Below are positions 23,672-32,310 of a DNA stretch of 64,000 nucleotides, one piece after another. The DNA comes from DATAAZ01 sp036259875. Lineage in GTDB: Bacteria > Actinomycetota > Thermoleophilia > Gaiellales > Gaiellaceae. The number at the start of each line of letters is the position of its first letter. Positions within the stretch are counted from its first letter, which is position 1. The translations under genes were made by a program, and so were the position numbers. Below the pieces are notes generated by a model, which was not told the DNA's origin, did no database searches, and saw only the letters and a program-made list of their open reading frames with translations. Location: contig DATAAZ010000041.1 of NCBI GenBank assembly GCA_036259875.1, positions 55,170-119,169 on the forward strand. Reading direction: 5' to 3'.

Positions 23672-24544
23672 ATGAGCCAGCAGATGCGCCTCTTTCTCGC
23701 GGAGGCGATGCGCTCGCTTACCGCCAACCTCTCGACGACCGCGGCGGCGACGATCGCCGTCCTGATCGGGATGTTCGTCTTCGGCCTCTTCCTGGCGGTC
23801 GGCTCGTACGTGAACTCGTGGCGCGAGAACCTCGAGAACCAGGTCGTCGTCAAGGTGTTCTTCTCGCAGGACGCGACGCCGGCGGAGATCGAGGCGGTCC
23901 GCACGCAGACCCTCCAGTTCCCGCAGACGAAGTCGATGACCTTCGTCTCCAAGGAGGACGCGCTCCGCGAGATGCGCGAGAAGCACCCCGAGCTTACGCG
24001 CGGGCTCGCCTCGAACCCGCTCCCGCCCTCGTACACGATCAAGCCGAAGAAGGCCGAGCAGGTCCGGGAGATCGCCGGCCGGCTCGATCCTCCGCCGCCC
24101 GGCGTCGACACCGTCACCTACAAGGAGAAGACGACCGAGAAGGTGCTCCTCTTCGCCGACGTCGTGAAGTGGGGCTCGCTCGTCGGAAGCCTCGTCCTGC
24201 TCGCCGCCTCGACGATCCTGATCGCGAACACGATCCGGCTCTCGATCTTCTCGCGCCGCCGCGAGATCGAGGTGATGAAGCTCGTCGGCGCGACGAACTG
24301 GTTCGTTCGCGGCCCGTTCATGCTCGAGGGGCTGATCTGCGGCCTGATCGGCTCGATCATCGCGATCGTCCTTCTCGTCGTCGGCAAAGAGTTCGCGCTG
24401 CCCGCGCTCCCGTTCCTCGAGCGGGCGGGAAGCGAAGCGGAGGCGTGGAGCTTCTCGCTCATCGCGCTCCTGGTCGTCGGCGTCAGCCTGCTCGTCGGTG
24501 CGATGGGCTCGGCGATCACGCTCCGGCGCTTCCTCAAGATCTAG
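23672..24544 (+). CDS. ftsX: Cell division protein FtsX
   Basis: Membrane partner of FtsE, 290 residues. Layout is that of FtsX: a first transmembrane helix (about 22-45), a large extracytoplasmic domain (about 46-165) that would contact a peptidoglycan hydrolase, then three further helices near 170-190, 222-245 and 265-285. Conserved FtsX features include ANTIRLSIFSRRREIEVMKLVGATNWF before the third helix. Co-translated with ftsE. The next gene, an S41 protease, is 45 bases away. Confidence 0.96.
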   Translation: MSQQMRLFLAEAMRSLTANLSTTAAATIAVLIGMFVFGLFLAVGSYVNSWRENLENQVVVKVFFSQDATPAEIEAVRTQTLQFPQTKSMTFVSKEDALREMREKHPELTRGLASNPLPPSYTIKPKKAEQVREIAGRLDPPPPGVDTVTYKEKTTEKVLLFADVVKWGSLVGSLVLLAASTILIANTIRLSIFSRRREIEVMKLVGATNWFVRGPFMLEGLICGLIGSIIAIVLLVVGKEFALPALPFLERAGSEAEAWSFSLIALLVVGVSLLVGAMGSAITLRRFLKI

Positions 24545-24589
24545 TCCCGGACGCTCGCCGGGCCGTCCGTATACTGCGCTGGCGGCGCG

Positions 24590-25744
24590 ATGAGACGCAA
24601 AGTGGCCATCGCAGGCGCGGCGCTCCTGCTCGCAGGCGCGTTCGCGCTCGGCCTCGGCGTCACGAGTGGGCGCGAACGCCCGGGGGCGCTCGCGCCGGGC
24701 CCGCGCGACGACCCCGTGCGGGTGATCGACCAGGTGCGGAACGTGCTCATGGAGAGCTACTACCGCGACATCCCGCCCTCGGTGCTGGCGCGCAGGTCGA
24801 TCGACGCGATGCTCGTCGCGCTCGACGATCCGTACACGGACTACCTCACGCCGTCCGAGTACGACGCGCTCCGCGACCGGACCGCCGACGCGTACTCGGG
24901 AATCGGGCTGACGGTCGAGCCCGGCCGGCACGGGCTCATCGTGCGCGACGCCGTCGCGGGCCCCGCGCGCGAGGCGGGGATCCGTCGCGGTGACCGGATC
25001 GTCTCGATCGACGGACGGCGGATCCGCTCGCTGCCCTTCGACCGTTCGCTTCGCCTGATCCGCGGCCCCGAGGGGACGCTCGTCCGGCTCACGATCGCGC
25101 GCCCGCATGAAGGCACGGTCGACTTCACGGTTCGGCGGAGCCGGATCGAGCTGCCCGCCGTCCGCTCCCGGATGCTGAGCGGGCGGATCGGCTACATCCG
25201 CGTCCTCTCCTTCCGGGCGAGCGCCGTCGAGGCGATCGAGAGCCGCGCCGCGACGCTCCTGGACGAGCGCGCCCGCGGGCTCGTGCTCGACCTCCGGGGG
25301 AACCCGGGCGGCCTCTTCTCGCAGGCGGTCGGGACCGTTTCGCTCTTCGTGGCCGAGGGTGTCGTCTGCGTCACGGAGGGCGCTCACCAGGGACGGCGGG
25401 TGACCCGCGTCACGGGGCGCGCTCCGCTTGCGGACGTGCCGCTCGCGGTGCTCGTCGACAGCGAGAGCGCCAGCGCAGCCGAGGTTGTCGCGGCGGCCCT
25501 CGACGACAACGACCGGGCTTCGATCGTCGGCGAGACGACGTACGGGAAGACGTCCGTCCAATCGCTCCGCGAGCTCACGAACCGCGCCGCGCTGAAGCTC
25601 ACGACCGCCGTCTTCCTGACGCCGGACGGGCGGAATCTGACCCTGACCGGGCTTCGACCCGACGTCGAGGCGGTCGACGAGCCGCGGACGCGGCGGGACG
25701 AGGCCCTCGTCCGCGCGACGGCCGTTCTTAGAAGGTCGCTCTAG
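24590..25744 (+). CDS. Carboxyl-terminal processing protease (S41 family)
   Basis: Exported serine protease of the CtpA/Prc family, 384 residues, with an N-terminal signal/anchor helix. A degraded-substrate-binding PDZ domain lies about 90-180 (YSGIGLTVEPGRHGLIVRDAV...AGIRRGDRIVSIDG). The catalytic core has LVLDLRGNPGG, nucleophile Ser in VDSESASAAEVVA near 288 and the general-base Lys in GETTYGKTSVQ near 313. In many actinobacteria a ctp gene follows ftsX. The substrate is unknown; envelope protein processing is likely. Confidence 0.93.
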   Translation: MRRKVAIAGAALLLAGAFALGLGVTSGRERPGALAPGPRDDPVRVIDQVRNVLMESYYRDIPPSVLARRSIDAMLVALDDPYTDYLTPSEYDALRDRTADAYSGIGLTVEPGRHGLIVRDAVAGPAREAGIRRGDRIVSIDGRRIRSLPFDRSLRLIRGPEGTLVRLTIARPHEGTVDFTVRRSRIELPAVRSRMLSGRIGYIRVLSFRASAVEAIESRAATLLDERARGLVLDLRGNPGGLFSQAVGTVSLFVAEGVVCVTEGAHQGRRVTRVTGRAPLADVPLAVLVDSESASAAEVVAAALDDNDRASIVGETTYGKTSVQSLRELTNRAALKLTTAVFLTPDGRNLTLTGLRPDVEAVDEPRTRRDEALVRATAVLRRSL

Positions 25745-25752
25745 GGCCGGCC

Positions 25753-27492
25753 ATGGCCGGCCCGCGCGCGGCGCGCGCCGTATGCGAGCTCGCGCGGCGA
25801 GGAAAGCTGCTCGTCGGCGAGCCGTTCTTCGAGGGCGGCGCCCCGCTCGTCGTCGACCGCAAGGGGGCGGGCGACGCCGGGGTCGGCGACCTCGTCGTCC
25901 TGCGGACGGGCAGAGGCCGCGCCCGCGTCGAGCGCGTCCTTGGCCGGCCGACCGACGTGGGGGTGGTCCTCGAAGGTCTCCTCTGGCACATGGGCGTGCG
26001 GCGCGCGCACGCCCCGTACGCGCCCGAGCGGGTGGACGCGGCCGAGCCCGACCGCGTCGACCTCCGCGGGCTCCTCGCGTTCACGATCGACCCCGAGGAG
26101 GCGAAGGACTTCGACGACGCGCTCACCGTGCGCCGCGAAGGCGACAGGCTCCGCGCCTGGGTGCACATCGCCGACGTCTCCGCGTACGTCCCCGCGGGCT
26201 CGCCGCTCGATCGCGACGCCGCGGAGCGCGCGTTCTCCGTGTACGTGCCGGGACGCGTCGAGCCGATGCTCCCCGAGCGGCTCTCGGCCGACCTCTGCAG
26301 CCTGCGCCCACACCAGGAGCGGCGCTGCGTGACGGTCGAGGTCCCGTTCGACGCCGAGCTGGAGCCGGGCGAGCCGCTCCTCTACCGGAGCACGATCCGG
26401 AGCCGTGAACGCCTCACGTACGGCCACGCCGAAGCGATTCTCGGCGGACGCGAGCGCGCGAGCGAGGAGGTGGCGGAGGCGCTCCGGCTCGCCGAGCGCC
26501 TCACCGGCGAGCTGCGCCGCCGCCGTTACCGCCGCGGGGCGCTTCGCGTCGAGACCGGCGAGACCGCGTTCGCGTTCGACGGCGAGGGCGGCGTCGAGCG
26601 CGCGTGGATCGAGACGGAGCCGCTTGCCCACATGCTCGTCGAGGAGCTCATGATCCTCGCCAACGAAGCGGTCGGCGCGCTGCTCGCCGGTCGGCGTCGG
26701 GAGGCTCTGTTCCGTGTCCACGAGCGTCCCGATCCGCAGTCCGTCGAGCTCCTGCTCGCGAAGCTCGCCGATCTCGAGGTTCCGACGCCGAGCGCCCCGG
26801 AAACGCTGACGCCCGCCGAGGCCGCGCGCCTCGCCGCGCGCGTGTCTACGCGGGTCGCCGAGTACGCAGCGCAGTCCGGCCGCGGCGGCGAGGCCTTTCC
26901 GACGCTCGTGCTCCGCGCGCTGAAGCAGGCCCGCTACGACCCGCGGAACCTCGGCCACTCGGGCCTCGCGAGCCGCGCGTATTGCCACTTCACGTCCCCC
27001 ATTCGCCGGTATCCCGACCTCGTGTGCCACCGTGCGCTCCTCCACGAGCTCGGCGTCGGTGACGAGGGGATTCCCGACGATCTTCCCGAGCTGGCCGAGT
27101 GGGCCTCGATTCGAGAGCGCGACGCCGCGGAGGTCGAGTACCGCGCCGACGAGATCTGCCTCGCGTGGTTCCTCGAGCGCCGGCTCTTCGATTCGGGCTG
27201 GGACGCCGTGTTCGACGCCGAGATCGTCGGCGCGATCGGATCCGGCATCTTCGTGCGCTTCGACGGCGTCTTCGAGGCGTTCCTTCCGGCTCGCCGGCTC
27301 CCGGGCGACTACTTCGAGCTGAACCCGCTCGGCACGGCGCTCGTGGGGCGAAGAACGGGCCGGCGTTACCGGCTCGGCGACGCGCTCGCCGTGCAAGTCG
27401 AGAAGGTCGACCGCATCGAGGGCAAAGTCGAGGTTCGCCCGGCCGAGGCAGGGGAAGAGAAACCGCGCGGGCGCCGTTACTCCCCGAGATGA
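25753..27492 (+). CDS. rnr: RNase II/RNase R family 3'-5' exoribonuclease
   Basis: 579 residues. The RNB catalytic core starts with the four-Asp motif TIDPEEAKDFDDAL near 111 and includes YCHFTSPIRRYPDLVCHRAL; an S1-like RNA-binding domain closes the protein (GSGIFVRFDGVFEAFLPARRLPGDYFEL in parts). The N-terminal cold-shock domains are short, making it closer to RNase II in size. RNase R degrades mRNA during tmRNA-mediated rescue, and smpB and ssrA lie 1 and 2 kb downstream, which favours that role. The next gene overlaps its stop by four bases (ATGA). Confidence 0.92.
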   Translation: MAGPRAARAVCELARRGKLLVGEPFFEGGAPLVVDRKGAGDAGVGDLVVLRTGRGRARVERVLGRPTDVGVVLEGLLWHMGVRRAHAPYAPERVDAAEPDRVDLRGLLAFTIDPEEAKDFDDALTVRREGDRLRAWVHIADVSAYVPAGSPLDRDAAERAFSVYVPGRVEPMLPERLSADLCSLRPHQERRCVTVEVPFDAELEPGEPLLYRSTIRSRERLTYGHAEAILGGRERASEEVAEALRLAERLTGELRRRRYRRGALRVETGETAFAFDGEGGVERAWIETEPLAHMLVEELMILANEAVGALLAGRRREALFRVHERPDPQSVELLLAKLADLEVPTPSAPETLTPAEAARLAARVSTRVAEYAAQSGRGGEAFPTLVLRALKQARYDPRNLGHSGLASRAYCHFTSPIRRYPDLVCHRALLHELGVGDEGIPDDLPELAEWASIRERDAAEVEYRADEICLAWFLERRLFDSGWDAVFDAEIVGAIGSGIFVRFDGVFEAFLPARRLPGDYFELNPLGTALVGRRTGRRYRLGDALAVQVEKVDRIEGKVEVRPAEAGEEKPRGRRYSPR

Positions 27493-28418
27493 AGCTCGAA
27501 GGCATCCATCACGTCACTTGCATCACCGCGGACGCACCCAGAAACGTCGACTTCTATGCGCGCGTCCTCGGGCTCCGGCTCGTCAAGAAGACGGTGAATC
27601 AGGACGACCCGACCGTGTACCACCTCTTCTACGCCGACGAGAAGGGAAACGCGGGGAGCGACATCACCTTTTTCGAGTACCCCGGCGTGCCGCGCGGCCG
27701 GGCGGGCGCCGGCATGGTGCACCGGATCACGTGGCGGGTCGCCTCCGACGACGCGATCGCGTTCTGGGAAGAGCGGCTCCGGGCCGAGCGCGTGACAACC
27801 TCTCGGGAGGAAGGGCGCCTCCGCTTCGACGATCCCGAGGGCCTCGCGCTCGAGCTCGCGGTCGTCGGGACCGAGGACGAGCCGCTCGTCGCCGAGCACC
27901 CGGAGATCCCGGCCGAGCTCGCGCTCCAGGGGTTCGATGGCGTTCGCGCGTACTCTGGCGCTCCCGATGCGAGCCTCCGGTTCCTGGACGTTGGCATGGG
28001 GTTCACCGCGGTCGCACCGCCCGCGGAGTGGGAGTCTCGCGGTGAGGAGCGCGGGTCCGGGTACGTGCTTGACGACGCGCCCGCGGCGCGGGGGCTGAGC
28101 GGCGCGGGAACCGTTCACCACGTCGCGTGGGCGTCGCACATGGACGACCACGAGGCGTGGCGCGAGCGGGTCGCACAAGCGGGGGCGACGCCTACCGCGG
28201 TGATCGACCGGTTTTACTTCCGCTCGATCTACTTCCGTGAGCCGAGCGGCGTCCTCTTCGAGATCGCGACGATCGGACCCGGGTTCACGACGGACGAGCC
28301 GCTCGAGACGCTGGGGGAGAGGCTCTCGCTCCCTCCGAACTACGAGCACCTTCGCGAACGCCTCGAGCCGGTGCTGACGCCGCTTCCCAACCCGCGCGAA
28401 ACCCTCGCGCCGCGGTAG
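27489..28418 (+). CDS. Ring-cleaving dioxygenase of the VOC superfamily
   Basis: 309 residues made of two vicinal-oxygen-chelate halves. Metal ligands are suggested by GIHHVTCITAD at the N-terminus, TVHHVAWAS in the second half and LFEIATIGPGF near the end; the phrase FYARVLGLRLVKKTVNQDDP is typical of the MhqO/PcpA/LinE group that opens hydroquinone rings. It starts inside the rnr stop (ATGA), so it is translated with RNase R although no functional link is evident. Substrate cannot be assigned. Confidence 0.88.
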   Translation: MKLEGIHHVTCITADAPRNVDFYARVLGLRLVKKTVNQDDPTVYHLFYADEKGNAGSDITFFEYPGVPRGRAGAGMVHRITWRVASDDAIAFWEERLRAERVTTSREEGRLRFDDPEGLALELAVVGTEDEPLVAEHPEIPAELALQGFDGVRAYSGAPDASLRFLDVGMGFTAVAPPAEWESRGEERGSGYVLDDAPAARGLSGAGTVHHVAWASHMDDHEAWRERVAQAGATPTAVIDRFYFRSIYFREPSGVLFEIATIGPGFTTDEPLETLGERLSLPPNYEHLRERLEPVLTPLPNPRETLAPR

Positions 28419-28507
28419 GGGCGGCTGAATGCGGTGACGAAGCCGGCACAAACGCGCGCCACCCGCGCGAGCCTGCGCGTTACGCTGACCGCGGGGGAAC
28501 CCTAACC

Positions 28508-28522
28508 GGGGTCCCCCTGGGG
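28508..28522 (+). repeat. Short G/C motif GGGGTCCCCCTGGGG upstream of smpB
   Basis: A 15-base sequence located 35 bases before smpB. The same 15 bases occur in the same orientation relative to the gene, 12 bases before gatA (50046-50060 on the minus strand). In the gatA copy the run of G could act as ribosome-binding site; in the smpB copy the distance is too large for that. It may be a shared control site or a small dispersed repeat. Confidence 0.4.
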
Positions 28523-28556
28523 AGGTGCACGCGAGGGCGGCGCCTAGAATCGCCGC

Positions 28557-29033
28557 GTGGCGAAGCGACTGGGGACGAGGCTGATCGCCGAGAACCGGCG
28601 GGCGCGGCACGACTACCACCTGCTCGAGCGCGTCGAGGCGGGGATCGCGCTCACTGGAACCGAGGTGAAATCGCTTCGCGAGGGGCGCGCGAGCCTGCAA
28701 CGCGCGTTCGGCGACGTCCGGGACGGCGAGATCTACCTGGTCGGCGCGCACATCGCGGAGTACGCGCAGGGGAACCTCGCGAACCACGACCCCGATCGCG
28801 ACCGAAAGCTTCTGCTCCACCGGCGGGAGATCGACTCGCTCGCCGGCAAGGTCCAGGAACGGGGCCTCACGCTCGTTCCGACGCGAATCTACTTCAAGGA
28901 TGGCCGCGCCAAGGTCGAGCTCGCGCTCGCGCGCGGGAAGGAAGCGCGCGACAAGCGACGCGCCATCGCCGAACGAGACGCCCAGCGGCAGATCGAGCGC
29001 GCGCTCAAGGCGCGCTCCCACGAGGCGGAATAG
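28557..29033 (+). CDS. smpB: tmRNA-binding protein SmpB
   Basis: Small protein that binds the tRNA-like domain of tmRNA and places it in the A site of stalled ribosomes. 158 residues; the conserved motifs LIAENRRARHDYHLLERVEAGIALTGTEVKSLREG (in parts), AHIAEYAQGN, HDPDRDRKLLLHRREI and the basic C-terminal tail KEARDKRRAIAERDAQRQIERAL are all present. GTG start. Its RNA partner ssrA starts 555 bases downstream; a NYN nuclease gene on the other strand lies between. Confidence 0.97.
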   Translation: MAKRLGTRLIAENRRARHDYHLLERVEAGIALTGTEVKSLREGRASLQRAFGDVRDGEIYLVGAHIAEYAQGNLANHDPDRDRKLLLHRREIDSLAGKVQERGLTLVPTRIYFKDGRAKVELALARGKEARDKRRAIAERDAQRQIERALKARSHEAE

Positions 29034-29034
29034 C

Positions 29035-29074
29035 AAAAAAAGAGGCGAGTCTCCTGCGGCCCAAGACTCGCCTC
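29035..29074 (-). terminator. Intrinsic terminator, minus strand (possibly serving both sides)
   Basis: Perfect 11-bp inverted repeat GAGGCGAGTCT (29042-29052) / AGACTCGCCTC (29064-29074) with an 11-base loop. On the minus strand it is followed by seven U residues (A-run at 29035-29041), making a standard terminator for the NYN nuclease gene. On the plus strand it lies directly after the smpB stop but lacks a T-run. Confidence 0.85.
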
Positions 29075-29176
29075 ATTGAGCGACTCCGCGAACCGCTGCG
29101 GCCTCGGCTCTCGGAATCGTTGTAGCCCCATTTTCCCGTAGCGGCGACACTAGGCAATCACCCTTTTTGGGGAGGT

Positions 29177-29554
29177 TTACGATCGCGGCCGCGCCGCCCC
29201 GATCTCGGCGACGAACGCGCCGCCGCCGACCACCCGCTCGGCCGCTTCGCCCGCGGCGTGCCGGACAGCGCGATCGGAGCTAACGAGCCAGTACCGCTCA
29301 CCGCGCAAGGCGAGCTCGGCCGCGCGGCGGACGATCCAGTCGTCGGCGCTCTCCGCGCCGGTTCCGACGACGACCGCGTCGTCGCCCGCGTCGCGTTCCC
29401 CAGCCACGCCGCCCGGCCCCAGCCCGTCGAACGCAAGGACGGCGCGCACGCCCTGAGCGCGCGCCCAACGGCCGGTGCGCTCGACGAGCTCGGCCTCGGG
29501 GACGTTGGGCCAGCGCGAGCGAAGGACGTTGCGGGCGTCGACGAGCACGATCAC
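29177..29554 (-). CDS. NYN-domain endoribonuclease, Rae1/YacP-like
   Basis: 125 residues, PIN-like NYN fold. Acidic active-site positions can be placed: VIVLVDARNVLRS (first Asp), RAVLAFDG (second), ESADDWIVRRAAEL (paired Asp) and YWLVSSDRAVRHAA (last), which parallel the LVDGYN, VVFDA, ETADERIEKLA and TSDYTEQ segments of Bacillus YacP (Rae1). Rae1 is a ribosome-dependent mRNA endonuclease acting in the A site. Start GTG 29554. The gene lies between smpB and ssrA, divergent to ssrA with only 33 bases between, so the promoters must overlap. Homology is judged by eye; a role in ribosome rescue is inference. Confidence 0.8.
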   Translation of the reverse strand: MIVLVDARNVLRSRWPNVPEAELVERTGRWARAQGVRAVLAFDGLGPGGVAGERDAGDDAVVVGTGAESADDWIVRRAAELALRGERYWLVSSDRAVRHAAGEAAERVVGGGAFVAEIGAARPRS

Positions 29555-29587
29555 GGCCGTGCGACGGTACAATTTTCCTGGACATAC

Positions 29588-29953
29588 GGGGGCGACCAGG
29601 TCTCGACGTGGTCGGTTCTCCGGCAGAGCTGCAAGCCGAGGTCCCCGGTCGGCCTCGTAAAACAACCGGGAACCAAGCAAGTGCGAAGAACGAAAGCGAT
29701 CTCGCACTCGCCGCCTAGCTTCGGTTAGGTAGCGCGTCGCTCCGGCTTCGGCCCGTGGGCCGGGAAGCGGCGTCAACGAACGGGCTCGCCGCCGAGGGAG
29801 CGCCGGTCGCCCGAGGCGGGACTCCAAAGGACGGCTAGTCCGTCGGCAGGCCGCCTGCGAGCCGGCCGGCGGGCGAATCGAGATCGCAGGACAAGCTTGT
29901 AGACGCTCGGGCCGGCGCGGCCGCGGACGCGGGTTCGATTCCCGCCGCCTCCA
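29588..29953 (+). ncRNA. ssrA: Transfer-messenger RNA (tmRNA)
   Basis: The 5' end GGGGGCGACCAGGTCTCGAC is the standard one-piece tmRNA start. It pairs with CGCCTCC at 29946-29952 to form a 7-bp tRNA-like acceptor stem with a G3-U wobble, the alanyl-tRNA synthetase identity element; the discriminator is A and CCA is not encoded. The T-arm GCGGGTTCGATTCCCGC precedes the 3' strand. The internal tag frame ends in LALAA and a TAG stop. smpB is upstream. A recombinase fragment starts 36 bases after the 3' end, as often seen for islands integrated at ssrA. Confidence 0.96.
29656..29718 (+). other. tmRNA tag-peptide reading frame
   Basis: The frame ending in the TAG at 29716-29718 reads KTTGNQASAKNESDLALAA, preceded by CGT (or the resume point may be one codon later). 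The final LALAA matches the protease recognition end of known tags, and the bases CGTAAAAC resemble the GGTAAAAC resume region of Bacillus. The exact resume codon is uncertain. Confidence 0.8.
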
Positions 29954-29988
29954 TCGTCCCTGCAAATCGCGATAGCGGGTTGGAACAT

Positions 29989-30333
29989 CTAGTCGTCGCC
30001 CTCCTGGAGTCCGAGGAGGGCCTTCGCTAGGTCGGCCGTGTCGAGCTGCGCATAGCGCGCCGTCGATCGAATGTCGGCATGCCCGAGCAGGAGCTGCGTC
30101 AGGCGGAGGTCGCGGTGGGCCCGCTGGAAGTCGGTCGCGGCGGTATGCCGGCCTCGGTGCATCCGCATCCCGCTCGTCGTGCCTTTCTCGACGCGGCCGG
30201 CGCGCTCAAGGCAGCGATACCACCAGAGGTGCACGAGCTTCCCGGTGGGCTTCCGGTCGTGCCGTCTGCGGGTCACGTTCGCGTACCCGACCTGCTTCGT
30301 GGCGACCGCCAGGTACGCGTCTGGCCCGTGCTC
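29989..30333 (-). pseudogene. C-terminal fragment of a tyrosine recombinase (integrase)
   Basis: About 115 in-frame residues of a phage-type integrase, ending in GLQEGDD. Box II HRGRHTAATDF, the LLLGHADI histidine and the catalytic Tyr in STARYAQLD are present; the N-terminal half with the first catalytic Arg is missing. The open frame continues upstream of GTG 30276 to about 30333, where it abuts copy A of the dispersed repeat on the other strand. Position right behind the tmRNA 3' end points to an ssrA-integrated island whose integrase has been truncated. Confidence 0.85.
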
Positions 30334-30337
30334 GATA

Positions 30338-30427
30338 GGGCCGAGCGCTTCCTCGAGGACGTCCGCACCGACGAACCTGAGCTCGCCGAGCGCCTTTCGG
30401 CTCGAGCCGGTCGAGCTCGCCGGCTAG
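30338..30427 (+). repeat. Dispersed small-protein repeat, copy A
   Basis: Reads RAERFLEDVRTDEPELAERL, then after one extra T (CGCCTTTCGG) RLEPVELAG and TAG. Matches the family consensus ERFLEEVRADEPELAERLRLEPVEL (in parts). The frameshift shows it is not functional. Its left end meets the truncated integrase. Confidence 0.75.
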
Positions 30428-30517
30428 GCGTCGCTCACGGTCTCGATCCGGATTGAAATCCCCTCTAACTCCGGGAGGATCGCTGCAAGCTGCGGTGACC
30501 CGAAAGGGGGAACACCT

Positions 30518-30984
30518 ATGAAACTGCGTCTGTGGCTTGCGTCCGCGGCCTGCGTCGTGGGCGCGACCGTATTTGCCGGTAGCGCCGCCGCCGACCCGCC
30601 GACCGTGGACGAGTTCTCGCCCGTCGGCGACCAGATCGCCTGCGGCGAGACGATCCTCACCATCAGGACGGGGACGGTTCTCACGCGAACCCACGTCCAC
30701 CCGCTTCAAAAACGGGCGCTTCCGCGTCATTGTCTGGGCTGCCCCGCAGGGCGTAACGGCGACGGACGAGGAGGGGACCGTGTACCGATTGCGCGGGGTC
30801 GAGCACGGGAGCTTCACGACCCCGAACCCCGATGCTGAGGGCGGTGAGATCGTCGTACCGGTTCAGGCTGAACATCCTCGGCCCGGGTGGGCTGTTCGGC
30901 ACGGTCTACTTCCGTATTCAGGTGAAGCGGAACGGCACCGACGTCTTTCGCGACCGGGGAACGTGCCAGTTCGTCGAGCTGTAG
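30518..30984 (+). pseudogene. Secreted protein gene broken by two frameshifts
   Basis: Starts with a good ribosome-binding site (AAAGGGGG) and a clear signal peptide (MKLRLWLASAACVVGATVF then AGSAAA). The first frame continues to about 30704 (LTRTHVH), the second carries FKNGRFRVIVWAAPQGVTA and GGEIVVPV to about 30866, and the third carries LNILGPGGLFGTVYF, RIQVKRNGTD and CQFVEL with a stop at 30982-30984. Two +1 shifts are needed to join the three frames. The family is not recognised. Either the gene is decaying or the assembly has indels here. Confidence 0.7.
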
Positions 30985-31122
30985 AGCACATGTAGAGCTC
31001 TCAGCTCGCAGACGGGGCCCCGCCGATGGGCGCCTCCGGCTGCTCTCCAATGACGGGGTCGCCGGCGTGGCGGATGAACGGACCTTCGTCTCCCCAGGGC
31101 TGGCCGCGGGTAGCTTCCCTCC

Positions 31123-31371
31123 ATGAGAGAAGGCGCCATCGTCGTCGTCTTCCTCGTGCCGGCGGCATTCATCGCGTGGTCGTCCATCCGCGTGCTCATG
31201 GCGCCGCAAAAGGGGTGGGCTGCCGGACGCTCGCGCTGGATGGTGTTCGGCTCGAGAAAGAGGGGGGAGCCGCGCCCGGAGCGACGCGAACTGCAATTCT
31301 GGGCCGCCGTCTGGCTCTCAATCGCCGCGGCGATGCTCGCGCTCGGCGTCGCGCTCGCCTTCGTGCAATAG
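31123..31371 (+). CDS. Small membrane protein with two predicted helices
   Basis: 82 residues. Hydrophobic segments at about 4-24 (GAIVVVFLVPAAFIAWSSIRV) and 58-81 (FWAAVWLSIAAAMLALGVAL) flank a basic cytoplasmic loop (GSRKRGEPRPERRE). Not recognised. Start ATG follows CTCC-rich sequence without a strong Shine-Dalgarno. A 39-residue single-helix protein follows. Confidence 0.55.
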   Translation: MREGAIVVVFLVPAAFIAWSSIRVLMAPQKGWAAGRSRWMVFGSRKRGEPRPERRELQFWAAVWLSIAAAMLALGVALAFVQ

Positions 31372-31435
31372 CCGGGCCGCGAGCGTCAGCCGTTCCGCCC
31401 GCCGATCGTTTTCCAACCGTTTCGCGGGGTAGAAG

Positions 31436-31555
31436 ATGCTCGTGGTTCTCGCCGCCTCCACCGTCGCCATCGTCGCCATCGTCGCAGCGATCATCGTCGT
31501 CGCCCTCGTGGTCTGGTACGTCATGCCGCGAGGGGGGCGACGAAAGCGCGTGTAG
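31436..31555 (+). CDS. Very small single-helix membrane protein
   Basis: 39 residues: M followed by an almost unbroken hydrophobic stretch (LVVLAASTVAIVAIVAAIIV..LVVWYV) and a basic tail MPRGGRRKRV. Positive charges only at the C-terminus predict an N-out/C-in helix. Ribosome-binding sequence GGGG before the ATG. Function unknown. Confidence 0.5.
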   Translation: MLVVLAASTVAIVAIVAAIIVVALVVWYVMPRGGRRKRV

Positions 31556-31624
31556 GCGGCTAACGAAGCGCAAACCTAGCGCTGCCACGTTTCGTCAAAC
31601 CCTCCTATAACGTGAAGGCGTGAG

Positions 31625-31864
31625 ATGAGATCGGTACGCATTGCAATCAGCCTCGCCCGCGTGCCGCTCCGCGAGATCAGCCGCAAAGTCGAGGAGCTCG
31701 AGGCGCTCGGCTGGCGCGAGGACAGGCGCGGCGACCCCTGGGCAGCATCCTTCGTGAAGGATTTCCCCGAGCGCGAAGACAAAGCCGCGGAGGCCGAAGT
31801 TCGGGGCGTGATGGGCAACTACTGGGTCGACGCCGCCGAGACACGAGCGCTGCTCAGCAAGTAG
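31625..31864 (+). CDS. Small hypothetical protein
   Basis: 79 residues, soluble, charged, e.g. REISRKVEELEALGWREDRRG and SFVKDFPEREDKAAEAEV. No recognisable family or motif. It is intact among broken neighbours. Confidence is moderate because the ribosome-binding site is weak. Confidence 0.45.
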   Translation: MRSVRIAISLARVPLREISRKVEELEALGWREDRRGDPWAASFVKDFPEREDKAAEAEVRGVMGNYWVDAAETRALLSK

Positions 31865-31934
31865 GCCTGCACCGTAATCCGAAGCTTCGCCCGCGCCGGT
31901 GGCGGGCGCCGTGACGTAGGAACTCGAAGGCGAG

Positions 31935-32310
31935 TCAGCCGCCGCTTCGGCGGTGAGTCCACCGTATGAGCGCCTCGCTCGCCTGGGAGAGCGCGCGCGG
32001 TCGAAGAGCTCGGCGAGCGAGCGGGCCGCGGGTGCCGCTCTCCTCCCCCGCAAGCCGGCGAGGAGCGCGAGCACCGCGTGCGCCTCGTCGAGCGAAACGT
32101 CGCCGATCTCGCGGCAGTAGCGCCCGTGCCAGAAGCGCGGCCCGCTCGAACCGGGCCGGCTCGCCGTCGACGAGGAGAAGGCAGAGCTCAAGGGCTTCGG
32201 TGAGGCCGACCTGCGGGAGGTCGGCGGCGGATGAAAGAGCCTCGGTCGCGTTGCCGCGATCGAGCGCACGGCGGAAGCGAGCGTGCGCGTGTCCCCGAGA
32301 GGTCAGGGAA
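31935..32310 (-). pseudogene. Broken gene for a small actinobacterial helical protein
   Basis: Three pieces in two frames make one plausible protein: RFRRALDRGNATEALSSAAD and LPQVGLTEALELCLLLVDGE, then in the other frame WHGRYCREIGDVSLDEAHAV and LALLAGLRG..SLAELFDR, then back in the first frame LSQASEALIRW. The pieces are collinear, so two compensating indels are inferred. The composition and order look like a conserved helical protein of unknown function; I do not know its name. Confidence 0.6.

Noticed and set aside
29258..29728. Plus-strand protein frame across the 5' part of ssrA
   Set aside because: The region is structured tmRNA and, to the left, the opposite strand of the NYN gene; the translated sequence has no family.
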